Positions 45,781 through 58,200 of a DNA stretch of 64,000 nt are shown piece by piece. The stretch is from Escallonia rubra (Eukaryota; Streptophyta; Magnoliopsida; Escalloniales; Escalloniaceae), in the NCBI GenBank assembly GCA_033065855.1, contig JAVXUO010001910.1, positions 124,001-188,000 of the forward strand, read 5' to 3'. Within the stretch, counting starts at the first letter, position 1, and each line of letters begins with the position of its first letter. Position numbers and translations under genes: made by a program. Below the pieces are notes generated by a model that worked only from the letters and a program-made list of their open reading frames with translations, searched no databases and was not told where the DNA came from.

Positions 45781-46440
45781 GATAGTTAGGATTTATCTGG
45801 GCTAATTATGCTTTAATTAGGGTTTATGGTTTAAGGTTAAATGGTTCAAATAGGTTTAATCGGAGCTAATTACGGTTAATTGGTTTAATTAGGATTAATC
45901 AAGGCTAATTAGGGTTTATTGGTTCAATTAGGGTAAATCGGGATTAATTAGGGCTAATTGGTTCAATTAGGTTGAATTGGGGTTCATTACAATTAATTGG
46001 TTTAGTTAGGGTTAATCAGGTTTAATTGGGGTTAATTCGTTCAATTAGGGTTACGCGGGGTTAATTACTGTTAATTGGTTAGATTAGGAATGATTATGGT
46101 TTGATTAGGGATAATTGGGAACAAATTAAGGATAGTTAGGGTTTATCCGGGCTAATTATGCTTTAATTAGGGTTTAGGGTTTAAGGTTAACCGGTTCAAT
46201 CGGAGCTAATTATGGTTAATTGGTTCAATTAGGATTAATCAGGACTAATTAGGGTTTATTGGTTCAATTAGGGTAAATCGGGATTAATTAGGGCTAATTG
46301 GTTCAATTAGGTTGAATCGGGGTTCATTACAATTAATTGGTTCAGTTAGGGTTAATCAGGTTTAATTGGGATTAATTCGTTCAATTAGGGTTACTTGGGA
46401 ACAAATTAGGGATAATTAGGGTTTAATCGTTACAATTACA
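45767..46440 (+). repeat. 350-bp tandem repeat in CACTA-B
   Basis: Units start GGGAACAAATTAAGGATAGT at 45767 and 46117, with a partial third unit at 46397. Each unit is made of smaller GGTTAATTGGTTCAATTAGG motifs. Confidence 0.8.
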
Positions 46441-47110
46441 TTACAACAAATTAAATACAATACAATACATTACAAAAAATTTAATTTAATTACATTACAA
46501 CAAATTAAATTCAATTATATTATAACAAATCAAATACAATTACATTACAACAGATTAAATACAATTACATTATAACAATAGATTAAATGCGATAAATAAT
46601 TTCTAGCAGACAATTACATTATAACAACAGATTAATTTATAGCAGACAATTACATTATAACAACAGATTAATTTTTAGCATATTTGAACATATTCAATAT
46701 GATAAATAATTTCTAACCGGGAAAAAAAGTGAGTTCGGGCAGTGGTGGTGCGAGGCGGATGACAACAGTGGCGCACGGAAGGCAGCGGCAGCGGCAGTGG
46801 CGCCCGAAAGGCGGCAGAGGGTGGTGGTACGGTGGAGGGGGAGGTACTGTGGCGATGGTGGTGCAACTGTGAGGTGGCTGTGGCAGTAGTAGGGTAGCTG
46901 TGGGGCGGCAATGTGGCTATGGGGACGGCAGATGTGAGGGGAGAGGGAAGGGCGGTGTGGTGGTGGCGGGGGCCTGGCGCCGGCGTGGTGGTGGGGAGGA
47001 ACATTGAGGAGGTGGGTCGCCGTGAGGGGGGATCGCCGCAGGTGAGAACGCTGACAGAGAGAGAAACGAAGGACAGAGAGAGAAACGGGGGGAGAGAGAG
47101 AAAAATATGT
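46440..47110. other. CACTA-B: ACATTACAACAAATTAAA repeats and GC-rich patch
   Basis: 46440-46690 has short repeats of ATTACATTACAACAAATTAA. 46735-47060 is GC-rich with GGTGG units and resembles 62330-62520 in CACTA-A; the minus-strand frame is Pro/His/Thr-rich and not recognised. It could be leader sequence for the element's minus-strand gene. Confidence 0.5.
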
Positions 47111-47567
47111 GTATTAAAGAACTTTTAGCGACGGAATCATCCCGTCGCTAAAGGTCCGTCGGTAAAAACATTTTAACAGACGGATATGTTTGGCGACGGT
47201 ATTATTCCGTTGCTTAAAAAATTTTAAAAAATCATCAAAAACTATAAAATTCCCTAAATATATTTAGCGACGGTTTATACCCTCGTTAAAAGCCAGTCGG
47301 TAAAAGTCCGTCGGCAATGTTTTTACCGACGGAATAATCCGTCGGTAAAATATTTTTTTGGACAACGTTTTTACCCACAGAAATTCCATCGATAAAATCA
47401 CCTTTAGCGACAGAATTACTTTCGTCGCTAAAAGCCTTTTTCCTTGTAGTGATTGGCATCCTAACACTTCTGCTTTCGCTTACCCTTTGCACCAGCCTTT
47501 GCTTGTCCTTCACCTTAACTCCTTGCAACTGCTCTTGATCTTGTACTCATTTGTCCTCCATCATCAA

Positions 47568-48786
47568 CTATTTGTCTTTGAAGTTGAGTCCATTTCCCTT
47601 GTCTTTGACCTTCCTTTGTAGTTGGATTTGGGTGTCCCTTGATAATTGTATTTTCATTCCTGTGGCTTGGACCTTCCTTGGCAGTAGCCTTTGATTGTCC
47701 TTTGGCAGTTGTTTTCTTTTCCCTTTGCTCTGGCCACCTTGGCTTCTGGACTTACCTTTGCCTGAGCCCACTCCAACAGCTGCATCTTTCAAGTTTGACA
47801 AAGTAACATACCTCTTACAATACCTCTTACCCCCTCTCATTATGAGCGAAGTGTCTTGGCATGACGTTGGTGGTGGCTCTACCATGCTTGGTATAGGCCA
47901 TGATGGTCTTCTGGATCTTGATTGTGGAGTTGGCATAAAATCTGCTGGTGTCTGCTCTGTTACAGTTGAGCATGGTGGGACACCTTGGCTTGGTTGGGAT
48001 GCAGTTTGTTGCCTTCTAGGCTGCACAAAGACAAATGCAAGTAAATACACATACAAGTAAATAAAATTCATATTACATGGTTTTAGTTTACATAGTGATA
48101 ACTTTTGCTGCCTTGGAGCTCTGCCCTCCCCTGTTTCCATATCTCCATGTGGTGGAGCTCTGCCTTCCTCTGTTGGCACGTCTCCCTGTTAAAGAGGTTA
48201 ACAATACATTAAGCTAAATTTAAAACAACAATTATTCTAATAAAATAAAATAAATAAACACTGTCTCAAGCATTGCTTACTGAGGAAGTATTATGTCTCT
48301 TGCTCTGACATTTTCTCCTATTGTGTCCAAGCTGATGGCATATACTGCATCTAGTTGTTGCTCATTTCCTTGACATCTTTCCAGTATTTGTGTTCTCCTC
48401 ATCTTCATACTTTCCTCTTCTCCTCAGTTTCTTAGGTCTGCCACTTGGCCTTTTATAAGTGAGGAGGCAGAATGAGTGGTAAATTCCTTGTAGGCCACAT
48501 ACTTGGAACATTCATTGAATTAATAATTGGTGCATAAGCCTTCTTCTATGTACCAATACTGTAGCACTCATGAATGAAATTCTCTACCACTAAGTTTTTG
48601 AGCCAAATGCATGCAATGGCATGATGGCAGGGAATTCCATTCATGTTCCTCCTCCTATAAGAAGAAGTATATTACTTCAGATTCATAGTGAACTCCTCCC
48701 TCCATGGACATGATACCTGAAACCTTAACTCCCCTGAGTGTGATAGTATCCCTTCCCCCAGCATACATCTTCAATCTCTCAATTAT
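47568..48786 (-). pseudogene. MuDR-type MULE transposase, C-terminal part
   Basis: The gene runs on the minus strand and is the continuation of 63593-63999, split by LTR B. In order: AGGRDTITLRGVKV near 48720-48750; a SWIM-like NGIPCHHAIACIW (about 48610-48650) with a frame slip; ECYSIGTYKKAYAPII; a GRPKKLRRR motif; the zinc knuckle CSICHQLGHNRRKC (48308-48349, C-x2-C-x4-H-x4-C); then a basic tail. A likely intron runs 48280-48186 (GTAAGC...AACAG), and a second acceptor (TTTGTGCAG) precedes CCTAGAAGGCAAC. Frameshifts and the LTR insertion show it is inactive. MuDR transposases cut and paste Mutator elements. Confidence 0.82.
48186..48280 (-). other. Likely intron in the MuDR-type gene
   Basis: GTAAGC at 48280-48275 and TTTAACAG at the other end, 95 bp, AT-rich, between the zinc-knuckle exon and the next exon. 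Confidence 0.55.
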
Positions 48787-49649
48787 TGTAATACCCCGAT
48801 ATATTTAAACGACTTAATCTAGCATTTTTAACGATGAATTTTTAACTTTTAGCATCAATGTATATTAGCGACTTTTAGCAACGATTAGTAAAGCAGTGTT
48901 ATGTAACAACCCATTAAAATTTTTTCTAGTACGTTAATTTATTGTAAATAGTTATTTTGGGCCTTTTCGTAATAATAGGAAGTTTCGGGTAAATTTTGAA
49001 TAACCATCGAAAATTTAGGAGGGGTTTGGGTAGTTTTCCAACCTAGGGTTTTATATATATATATATATATATATTGAGGTGGCCGTCCAAGCTCCCTTCT
49101 CATCTTCCTCTGATATACATATATGGTAAAGAGAGATAGAAAGAGTGAGAGAGCTTGAACAAGGAATTTTTCCGACGATCGAATCTATTTTTCGATAAGG
49201 TTTTTTTTTAAGCCTTTTCTCTCTATTTATTTAATGGCTTACAATTTTAAGGGGGCATGGAAAAAGTCGTGAGGTGTTTTTAGATGGGTTTATGGTTGTG
49301 AGAGAGACGGGTTGCCGCTAGCAACGTACATGCGGGTTTCAGTGGGCTGTCGTGAGTGAAATAAGGGTGGTTCAAGCAAGTCACAGCCATGGTGGTTGTG
49401 ATTGTGCACCTATGTATGTGCGTTTCAGGGACAAGAAAGGAGAAACCTATTGTAAGGCAATATATGTGGGTTTTCTGGGTGTATGGACAAAAGGAAAGTC
49501 TGAAACTTCAGCCGTGTGCATATGTGTGTGTTTAGTGTGACCGTGGGGTGATGGCTGCTTTGGAAGGAACTGTGTGCGCGAGAGAGAGGGCATTTGTGTG
49601 TGTGAAGGGCAAGGGAAGGGGGTGCTGCCATAAGGCACTACACCCACGT

Positions 49650-49795
49650 GTATTATGTGTGTTGTGTGTGTTCGTATGTGTGTGAATTGTGTGTTTTTTT
49701 AGTGTAGTAAGTGGGTGAGTGTATGTGTGTATGTCGCATGTGTGTTCATGAGAATTTGTGTGTGTTTGTAAAGGAGTGAAGGCTGCCGAGGCAGC

Positions 49796-49830
<35 letters not shown>

Positions 49831-50460
49831 TGTGCGCACGCCCACGCGAGCGCCATGTGCCTTGAGAGTGTGTGTTGCGTGCGTGTGTGTGTTAGGCAAA
49901 GAAGAGAAGCTATTGTCGTAAGGCAGTAGCTGTTATAGGTGTGTGTGCATTATGTGCATGTGTGTGTGTGCGTGTGTGCGCGCGTGTGGGGGGGTGTGTA
50001 AAGTGTGTAAATGTGAGTTTTTGTGTGTACCGTAGGTGGTTAAGAGTGTGATTTGAAGGTGTGTCAACTCATGTGGGTGAGCGGTGCAAAGGATGTGTGT
50101 ATGTGTTGTGCAGTGGGGTGTAATGTGTGTTTATATGTGTGTGAAATGGTTGTGAAAATGGGATGGAATAGTATGTGTTTTTGTGGGTTGTATGTGTGTG
50201 TTTGAGTGTGTGCAAGGAGAAAATGAAGGGTTGTTCGTGAGAATGTGTGTGTGTGTGTGGGTGGGTGGGTGGGTGGGTGGGTGGGTATGTGTGGATAGGA
50301 GTGTGTATAGTGTGGAATATACAAGTGTGTAAAAAAAGGTGTGTTAATGTGCGTAAAGTGTGTGTAAGTGGGGTGTGTGTGTGTGTGTGTGCATGTGTGT
50401 GCATGTGTGTAGTGTGTATAAGGAGTGAGTGAGTAGGGGGGAGCAGTGTGTGAGTTTACT
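49650..50460 (+). repeat. TG-rich region with microsatellites in LTR B
   Basis: Nearly 800 bp of GTGTGT-type sequence on the plus strand, including a pure TG run at 49796-49828 and GTGG/GGGT repeats at 50258-50286. Long His/Thr frames on the minus strand come from ACAC repeats and are not genes. LTR A has a shorter version near 11040-11350. Confidence 0.85.
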
Positions 50461-50929
50461 CTAGGGAAGAAGAATGTGTAGGGGAAGGAAGAAAAGAAGA
50501 AGATGAACTGGAAACTGGGTATGTGCAGTTGGTGGTACATTGTGCTTGCACAGATATACGTGCATTGGGTAGTTCACAGAGATTATTAGCCGTGAAATGT
50601 TACAGTAGAAAGCTACCTTAGGCTATATTAGAATTTCTGGCAAAATTTTATAATTTTCTAAAATCGTTTCTATTTTTAATATTTTTTATAAGCTCAGAAT
50701 TGTAAAATTCATTTGGAGTCTTTCTAATTCATGATAAATTCTGGAAAAATTATAGTAAAGTTTTTATGACATAACTAAGTCTCAATATAAGTTTTATGAT
50801 TTTTAGAGTTGATTTGGTGTCAATACTGTATCCAATTGAATTTGGAAAAATGAATAATTTAAATATGGTTTTAATATCTTTTAAATTATAATTTCAATTT
50901 TTATAATTTTTATATATTTTTTAAAGTTA

Positions 50930-52105
50930 GGGCTAATTACACTTATGTCCCTGAGGTTAGGGTATAATTACAGGTAAGGACAATAGTTTGGACAAATTAC
51001 ACTTATGTCCGTTGACCAAACGGAATCTTAAAAATCCTAATGATTTTAATGAAAAGACTTTATTATCCCTAAGTTGGAACCTTATTTTTTTTTAATGCAA
51101 TTACTTCATCTTTAAAAAAAAGAAAAAGAGATTATTGCCATTACTCCCCACCCCCCCCCCCCCCTCATACCCCCCAACCTCATTTCTGTCACTCCAACAT
51201 GAACGGGTCCTCATCGGTGTAGAAGCCACACCAAAGCATCGATACAACCATCGATCTTCTTGTGCTCCTCACACGAATATGAGAGGATCAATTCATACTG
51301 TCAAACAACGGGAAAGCAGGGAAACGACAACCAAGAGCAGGAGAGTGGAGATCATGTTGATTTAGCGAAGTGCGAGTGTTGTGCCTTGACGAACGAGTGC
51401 ACAGCGGGATACGTGCGGCGAGTTCGAGAGGAGTACAAGGGGCGGTGGACATGAGGCCTGTCCGGCGAGGCGGTGAAGGAGGAGGCAGCGGCGATCAGCA
51501 TCGGAAAAGGAGCTTACGCGACTAGTTCAGATCTTCCGGTCCGCATTGGACCCGCACACGTACTCCAGTTGTGATGCTGCCGCACGCCTCGACTCCCGCT
51601 CCGGCCAAATTCGACTCTCCACCGTCTCATCCTGCTCCTCTGCCAGCCGCATTTATGTCAATCTTGCACGAACGGGTCTTAATCAAAAGTAGCGATGCAT
51701 CTGATGGTCCATATACAACATTGATGGTCAATCTACCGGCGTGGGGTTTTGAAACCCTAATTGGCAGATTAAGACCCTTTGAGAAATTGCAGATTGAGAA
51801 TAGACTGCAAAGATAGAGAACAAATTAATTTTAGGGTTTTAAAACCCTAATGTTTAAATTAAGGCTTGAAATCTTAATGTAAAATTTCTAAAATATTCTG
51901 TATATAAAGTATAAGGGGTAGTATTGTCATTTTAAAAATATGTATTGCTGACATCATTAAAAAAGTACACTTTTTGGACAGAACCCTGACGGATGGACAC
52001 GGTCGATACATTTTAAAAGTGTTTGGTCACGGAATATTACATTTTAAAACTGTGTCATTGACTGTAATTACATCCTAACCTCAGGGATATTGGTGTAATT
52101 AGCCC
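50930..52105. mobile_element. MULE-c, 1176 bp, nested in LTR B
   Basis: Starts GGGCTAATTACACTTATGTC and ends ATTGGTGTAATTAGCCC. The perfect 9-bp target duplication TTAAAGTTA lies at 50921-50929 and 52106-52114. Same family as MULE-a and MULE-b. The GC-rich interior contains a DUF1677 gene fragment. No transposase is encoded. Confidence 0.92.
51359..51540 (+). pseudogene. DUF1677-family gene fragment captured by MULE-c
   Basis: The frame reads DLAKCECCALTNECTAGYV, RRVREEYKGRW, T, a TGA stop, GLSGEAVKEE. This matches the plant DUF1677 family (pattern ECCGLTEECT..YI..VRE...GRWVCGLC.EAVKEE), small proteins of unknown function. A Cys codon is lost to the stop and a second conserved Cys is Ser here, so the fragment is dead as a protein. 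The start and end of the family domain are replaced by unrelated sequence. Confidence 0.75.
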
Positions 52106-52857
52106 TTAAAGTTATTACTAAGATTATGGGACTTTATTTTCAACTAAAAACAATTACGGCTATTTATGGATTTTTATTGCATTTAAAGATATTATTTTTA
52201 ATTCAAAAATACTCAAAAATTGAGAAATTATATATTTTTATCTCATATGATGTTTTAAGCTATAAACATATTTTATGAGAATTAATATCATTTTTTGGTC
52301 ATTGTTGAGCCTCGATGAGTGTGTCAAATTTTCGGTTAGATTAACCGTGTGCGGGACTCGCTTTGGGTTGCGTCATTTCAGGTCTATGGACACGGCTGAT
52401 ATGTTGTGGGCAGTTGATATTAGGTCTATAGCCTAACAGTGTAGATTGTGTTCTAATAAATAAATTGCCAATCTAGGTTGATTCAGAGGACTTGATCGAA
52501 GTTGTTTGGCATCGTTTAGCTTGGATCGAGGTAAGGATTTCATCCGAACCTTATTTCATCGTTTTGACTTCGAATGCTTTATTATAACAGTTTTACGAAC
52601 TATATTGAACTTTGATTTTATGATTGATATAAAAATATTTGGATTTGCCCATGAACCCCTAACTTGAACCTTAAAGCGATCGTTTGGAATTCTTTACTAA
52701 TTCTCATATGTTTCATTAATTCGATCATCGTAAAAGGTTTTGAATTGTATTTATTTCTTCTGAATATTGAAATGAGTTAGTAAATGTGGGAGTTATAAGG
52801 ATGGTGAGTATTGTTGGCATTATAAGGATGGTCTGTTTGGTTGGGTTGAACTAGTAC
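52106..52857. other. LTR B sequence between MULE-c and CACTA-A
   Basis: Non-coding LTR sequence. It includes GAGGTAAGGATTTCATCCGAACC (52528-52550), shared with LTR A, and the two TTATAAGGATGGT repeats (about 52795 and 52820) shared with LTR C. Confidence 0.7.
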
Positions 52858-52867
52858 CACTACAAGA

Positions 52868-53220
52868 AAAAAGGCTTTTTAGCGACGAGGAAATCCGTCG
52901 CTAAAAGCCCAAAATCTGTCGTTAAAATTTTTAGCGACGGATTTACCTTCGCTAAAAGTCCCTCGTATAAAAGTCCGTTACTAAAAGTTTGGCGACGGAA
53001 TTTTCAAATCCGTCGTCTAATATTGTACTTTTTGCGACGGAGTTATTTATTAATTAGCGACATAATATCCGTCGCTAATTATATTTTACGTATTTTAATT
53101 TCTTTTCTGTTATGTGAAATTAGCGACGGAATAAATATTTTAGCGATGAAATATTCCGTCGCTAAAAAGCTTATAGTAAGAACACTTTTAGCGACGAAAT
53201 TAATCTGTCGCCAAAAGTCA
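52868..53220. repeat. CACTA-A left subterminal repeats
   Basis: About ten copies of AGCGACGGA / TCCGTCGCTAAA in both directions, often paired as small inverted repeats. In En/Spm-type elements such motifs bind the TnpA-like protein (family knowledge). Confidence 0.85.
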
Positions 53221-53484
53221 AAAATTTTTAATTTTTTTTTTCTATTACACAAACCTGTAATAAAAAATTCATTTCTCAACAACAACGCATAATAATCAAT
53301 GCACAAAGAAATATATATAATCAATACACAAAGAAATATATATAATCAATCATAAAAATGTTTATTATAAAAAAAACTCATGATGTATAAGCCGGGAACC
53401 GGATATAGCCGGTGAGGGGAGGGGAGAAGAGTACAAGCCGGGCGAGAGGGGGACAAGCTAGGACCGGGCACGAGAAAGGGCTCA

Positions 53485-55122
53485 TCAGGGGTTGCCGAGT
53501 CTCAGATCTGGATCTTGCTGATCTGGGGCCGGCTCGGCATGTCCAGCAGCGGTACCCTGCTGATCCTGCTCCCTGATCATCCTCAACACCACAGTAGCAA
53601 TGCGTTGGATCTCCTCGTCGGCCAACGGATGCTGAGGAGCCGGTGTCTGTGGAGGGGCAACGGGGGGTGGGGACGATCCTATCACGGCACGTGCAGTCGT
53701 GCTAGGCAGGCCGCATTTGTGGCCTTTCGGCCGATTGACAACCTCCTGTACATCTAGCCAGTGCTTCAACTCCCCAGTACTCGCACCCGTACTAGTGGAC
53801 GCTGATGGCTGTCTGGACGCCTGCTCGGAGCCCCTAAGCTGTTCATACGAGGCCTGCAAGAACAGTGAGTCAAAGATATATTAGTGCATTAATTAACGCA
53901 ACAAACATTGAATAGAAAGACAAAAAATTAACTTAAACAAATTGACTTACATCGATACGCCAGGCAATATCCGAAACATAGTCGCCCGCCCGGTACGCCT
54001 CGTCCTTATCCTTCTTCCACACGTGCGTCTGATTATACGTCAGAGCTATGACCTCATCCTCCTCTTGATCCGGGTTCTGGACCGCATTCATGTGTCGGAC
54101 GATGTCGTGTGCCACCGACCCCCCCATGTGCGTTGGATCTCTGTTATGTCTATTCTCGGCCCCGCTCTTACTCTTGACATCATAGCCTGGATCTGTAACC
54201 CACAGATCTATCATCTGCTCCCATACGGTCGGAGATATCCAATGTGGGGGATATATCCTCATCTCCGTCATCGGGGCACCCTCGGCCAGCATCTTCTTCG
54301 CCTGGTCCCATGCGTCATGGAGCCATCGGCAGTAATTCTTGTCGATGTAAGCAAAAAAGGCATGCCGCCCCAGCGCCTGCTGATCAGGCGAGTCGAACGT
54401 GAACCCCTCCTGCAAGGCATTCAATAACACAATTAATTTAAATACTAAATTCTAATTAGACAAAATACTATCGCAGAAAAAAATACTTCAACGTACCAGC
54501 CACTCCTCCCATAGGGACTCCCTCGCATCGGCATCCCAGTCCTTCCAGTACAGGTGTGGCTCGAAGAATCGGCCCTTCACAAGAACACCGATCTTCGTCC
54601 TCGCCTGATTCTGCAGGATCCTGCCAAATAAGTAAACAAATAAATTAATACAGTTCAAATATAAATTAACACTCCAAAATTTTAAATATAACGCATGATG
54701 TGATTTTGTTTTACTTATTGGCCCTCCTGGGTGAGCGTAACTCTCTGTTTACACTGGAGGTTGATGCGTACCCCGCGTGTCGGGCCACGGCCTCGTCGAG
54801 ATCCTACAAAACATAGACATTAATACAGTTCAAATATACTTTAAATAAGATAAGCAAAATTTGACTAAACACTGTTATCAACTATACCTGAGGTAGAACC
54901 CACGGAAGAAAGAGAATCAACGCGCGTGTGGGATGAATCTGCGACGGGCTTGGGCGACGGCTAGGGCTGGGGCGACGGCTGGGGCTGGAGCTGAGGCCCC
55001 GCCTGCTGTACGCGACCACTCTGTGCCTCGTCATCAGTGGTCGATGACGACGAGGTGGGACCCACCGGGGAGGAAGCAGCTCGGCGTCCACCCTGGCCAC
55101 GAATAGCCCTTATCCTGTCCAT
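53485..55122 (-). pseudogene. CACTA Transposase_24 (TnpA-like) gene, interrupted
   Basis: Likely exons on the minus strand. Exon 1 runs 55122 to about 54893 (MDRIRAIRGQGGRRAAS..., donor GTATAG). Then GSRRGRGPTRGVRINLQ at about 54806-54724. Then ILQNQARTKIGVLVKGRFFE at 54620-54500 (donor GTACGT). Then EGFTFDSP...ENRHNRDPTHMGGS...VIALTYNQTHVWK at 54423-53953 (donor GTAAGT). The last exon runs 53858-53485, ending in a stop. The third and fourth match the plant Ptta/En/Spm Transposase_24 domain, a DNA-binding partner of the TNP2 transposase. Exon 1 has a TAG at 54963-54961, and exon 2 runs into TAA, so an intact product is unlikely. Confidence 0.78.
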
Positions 55123-55229
55123 ATCTGACTTCATATAGATAAATTGCAAAGACATTAACACATTAAAAACAATAATATGACAGAAATCATCTTCGTCACT
55201 ATATATATGAACGGAGCTGCAAAAACACA

Positions 55230-58200
55230 TCAATATGAACAAAGTTCTAAAATGTTACTACATTTTAGAGAACATGTTACAACATTACAAGTCAATCCTT
55301 TTTTTTGGGAGTCATCATCATCTTTATCACTAGACTCGTCGTCCTCTTCTTCGTGGGACTCGTCGTCCTCTTCATCTTCTAATTCATCCTCTTCATCAGT
55401 AGACTCAGTCACATCATCTCCAACACTTTCCACGTCTTCCGCGTCATCATCTACGACTTCTTCTCCAACATGAAATGTTGTTGGAAGAGAAAGATTGTCC
55501 TCCTCGTTATTGACCTCAACAGGTAACAAGACAGGTAGTTGGTCGGCTTGAAAGGTGTCTACCTCACAGTCATATGTCATGGACAATTTCTTGGACTTGA
55601 TAACTGTATACCAATGAGATTTGGGATTGGCGATGTCTTCTGCGTAAAAGACTTGTGCAGTTTGACTAGCAAACATAAAGGGCTCGTCTGATGCAAGTCT
55701 TGACTTGACATTGACATCTACAATCCCTTGAGAGCTAACACGGATTCCTCTACTGCATGTGATATCGAACCACGTACACTTGAACATTACCAGGCGGTTT
55801 TGGGAACCCAGATATGTTAGCTCAACAATCTTATCTAGCTCTCCGTAAAAGTCCATGCAATTCTCGACATAACAGTCACCGTTGACCAAGACTCCACTGT
55901 TTTGGGTTTGTTTTGTTCGATCATCATCTTTTACGTTAAACCTAAACTTGTTGATGATATAGCCTCCATGACATGATGCTTGTTTGTTAGGGCCTTGAGC
56001 TAGTAATTTCAAGCAGGAGGCCACTGGTCTATCCATTGACTGAACCTATTGTAAATGACAGTAAAAATTAAGGATAAATCAGTAAACTAATTGGCCAGAG
56101 AACTGTATATAACACATAATGTAATTTCGTTAAAGACTTACACGCCTTCTGAACCACTATACAAATTGTGATTTCCGATGAGATTCAAGTCCAGCGGGAT
56201 CAAGTGAATTACAACATTAACTTACTCAACAAATGCCGAAACTTCATCGCAATTTAGAAGGGCATATATTGTTGCACCACTGTCCTCTTCATCCGTTAGC
56301 CATCGAGTATACGTTCGGCCGAACGGACTACCTGATAGCTTGAATATTGACAATTGCCCATCCGAATTTGTGCTTGATTCGGGGTCATTTTGGCCTAGTT
56401 GATTTAACCTTGTATCAACATCAGGCCTGAAATATTGACTACAAAAGTTTAAAAGCTCTTCCATTACGTAAGCCTCCGTAATTGAGCCCTCAACCCGAGC
56501 CTTATTGTGAATTTTTTTTCTTTAAATGGAACATGAACCTAGAATGACGGCGTAAAAGAGTTAGGTGGAATATCAATGATAACAAGTGTCGCATTAAGTG
56601 TAAACGAACGACTGTAACAATTTAAAGATTACCTCTCGAAGGGATACATCCACCGATATTGTACGGGACCACCCATCTTAGCTTCATATGCCAAGTGAAC
56701 AGGCAGATGCTCCATTGAATCAAAGAACGATGGTGGGAAGATTTTCTCCAGCTTGCAAATTGTCACCACAATGTTCTTCTCAAGCACATCCATGTTACTC
56801 ACCCGGATCGTAGAAGAACATATATCTCGAAAGAAATGTGATAATGCAGTCAAAGTCTCACAAACAACCCATGGCAACAGTCCCCGGAAGGCAATAAGAA
56901 CGAATCTGTCCATGAATACGTGGCAGTCGTGACTCTTCATCCCTTGGAACTTGCATTCTGATACATTTCAACAACGAGATATGTTGGACGCAAACCCATC
57001 AGGAAGCTTCAAATTCTTATCCACTGACAGACTTTCTCCACTTCTTTCTTGTCTAGACAATAAGGTGCTTTCGGAAGTATCGTCCTCCCGCTGACTGTCC
57101 GAGGATGCAATTCACGGCGTACACCCAACTGTTGTAGATCCATTCTCGCTTTAAGGTGATTTTTCGATTTCCCCTTGACATTCATCACTGTGTTGAACAC
57201 ATTATCAAAAAATTTCTTCTCAATATGCATCACATCCATGTTGTTTCGGATAACGAGCGTCCTCCAGTAGGCTAACTCCCTGAAGATACAAATTTTTTTC
57301 CAGTTGTGCTCTTTGCCCTACCCTGGAATCTTTTGTTCTGGCACACCCTTGCCATGTGGTATGTCAGTATCAAGTGCCTCCAGGTGTGAGAGCACTTCTT
57401 CACCATATGGGTAGTCCAGTGTGACAACCTCACGCTGATTGTCCCGTCAAATTTATCATTATGCCTACGAAACTGATGGCCCGGTGGAAAGCTTACGGTG
57501 ACATCCGAACCACGAGGGCTTTTCGATGTGCTTCAACGTATGACCGGGGTTCACGCCCATACAAGCAGGGCATGCTAGCTTCCCATGTGTGCTCCAGCCA
57601 CACGTCATTCCCAATGCGGGAAAATCATGTATCGTCCACATCAAAGCAGCCCTCATCTGAAAATTTTGTTTAAGGGATGCATCATATGTTTCGACTCCAT
57701 CATTCCATAACTGTTTTAACTCATCAATCAACGGCCTTAAATACACATCTATGTCCTTGCCGGGACTCTTCGGCCCCGGAATAAGCAACGACAAGAACAT
57801 GTACGGCTTCTTCATGCACATGCCTGGTGGAAGGTTGTACGGGACAATAATAACAGGAGTAAGGCATGGTAGACTGACCGAAAGGGTTGAACCCATCGGT
57901 TACGAGACCAAGTCTAACATTCTGAACCTCCTGGGAAAAGACTGGATGCCTGCGGTCAAACTTTTTCCACGCCTCTCCATCAGCTGGGTGTGTCAGCACA
58001 TCGGCATTGTTGCTACGAGTCTCACGGTGAGCCCTCATATGTTCAGCCGTATTGGAGGAGCAGTACATTCTCTGAAGTCGTGGTGTGACCGGAAAATATC
58101 GTAATATCTTCCATGCAATGTTTTTCTTCTTCCCTTTGTTCGGTTTGTACCTCGAATGATCACATACTGGACACCGTGACAACTCTTTATTCTCTTTCCA

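Larger units (their letters stand above)
43599..47451 (-). mobile_element. CACTA-B, truncated CACTA element related to CACTA-A
   Basis: From GTGTGTTTCGGAGCTCCATC onward it matches the right 4.5 kb of CACTA-A (from about 58410). It ends CTTTTTCCTTGTAGTG at 47451. Subterminal repeats of AGCGACGGA and CCGTCGCTAAA lie at 47125-47440. The left half, with TNP2 and the second gene, is missing. It lies against the MuDR-like gene on the right. Confidence 0.85.

Noticed and set aside
49425-50540. His/Thr-rich frames in LTR B (for example 158 residues at 50064-50540 minus)
   Set aside because: They are translations of TG/CA microsatellite and lie in non-coding LTR sequence.
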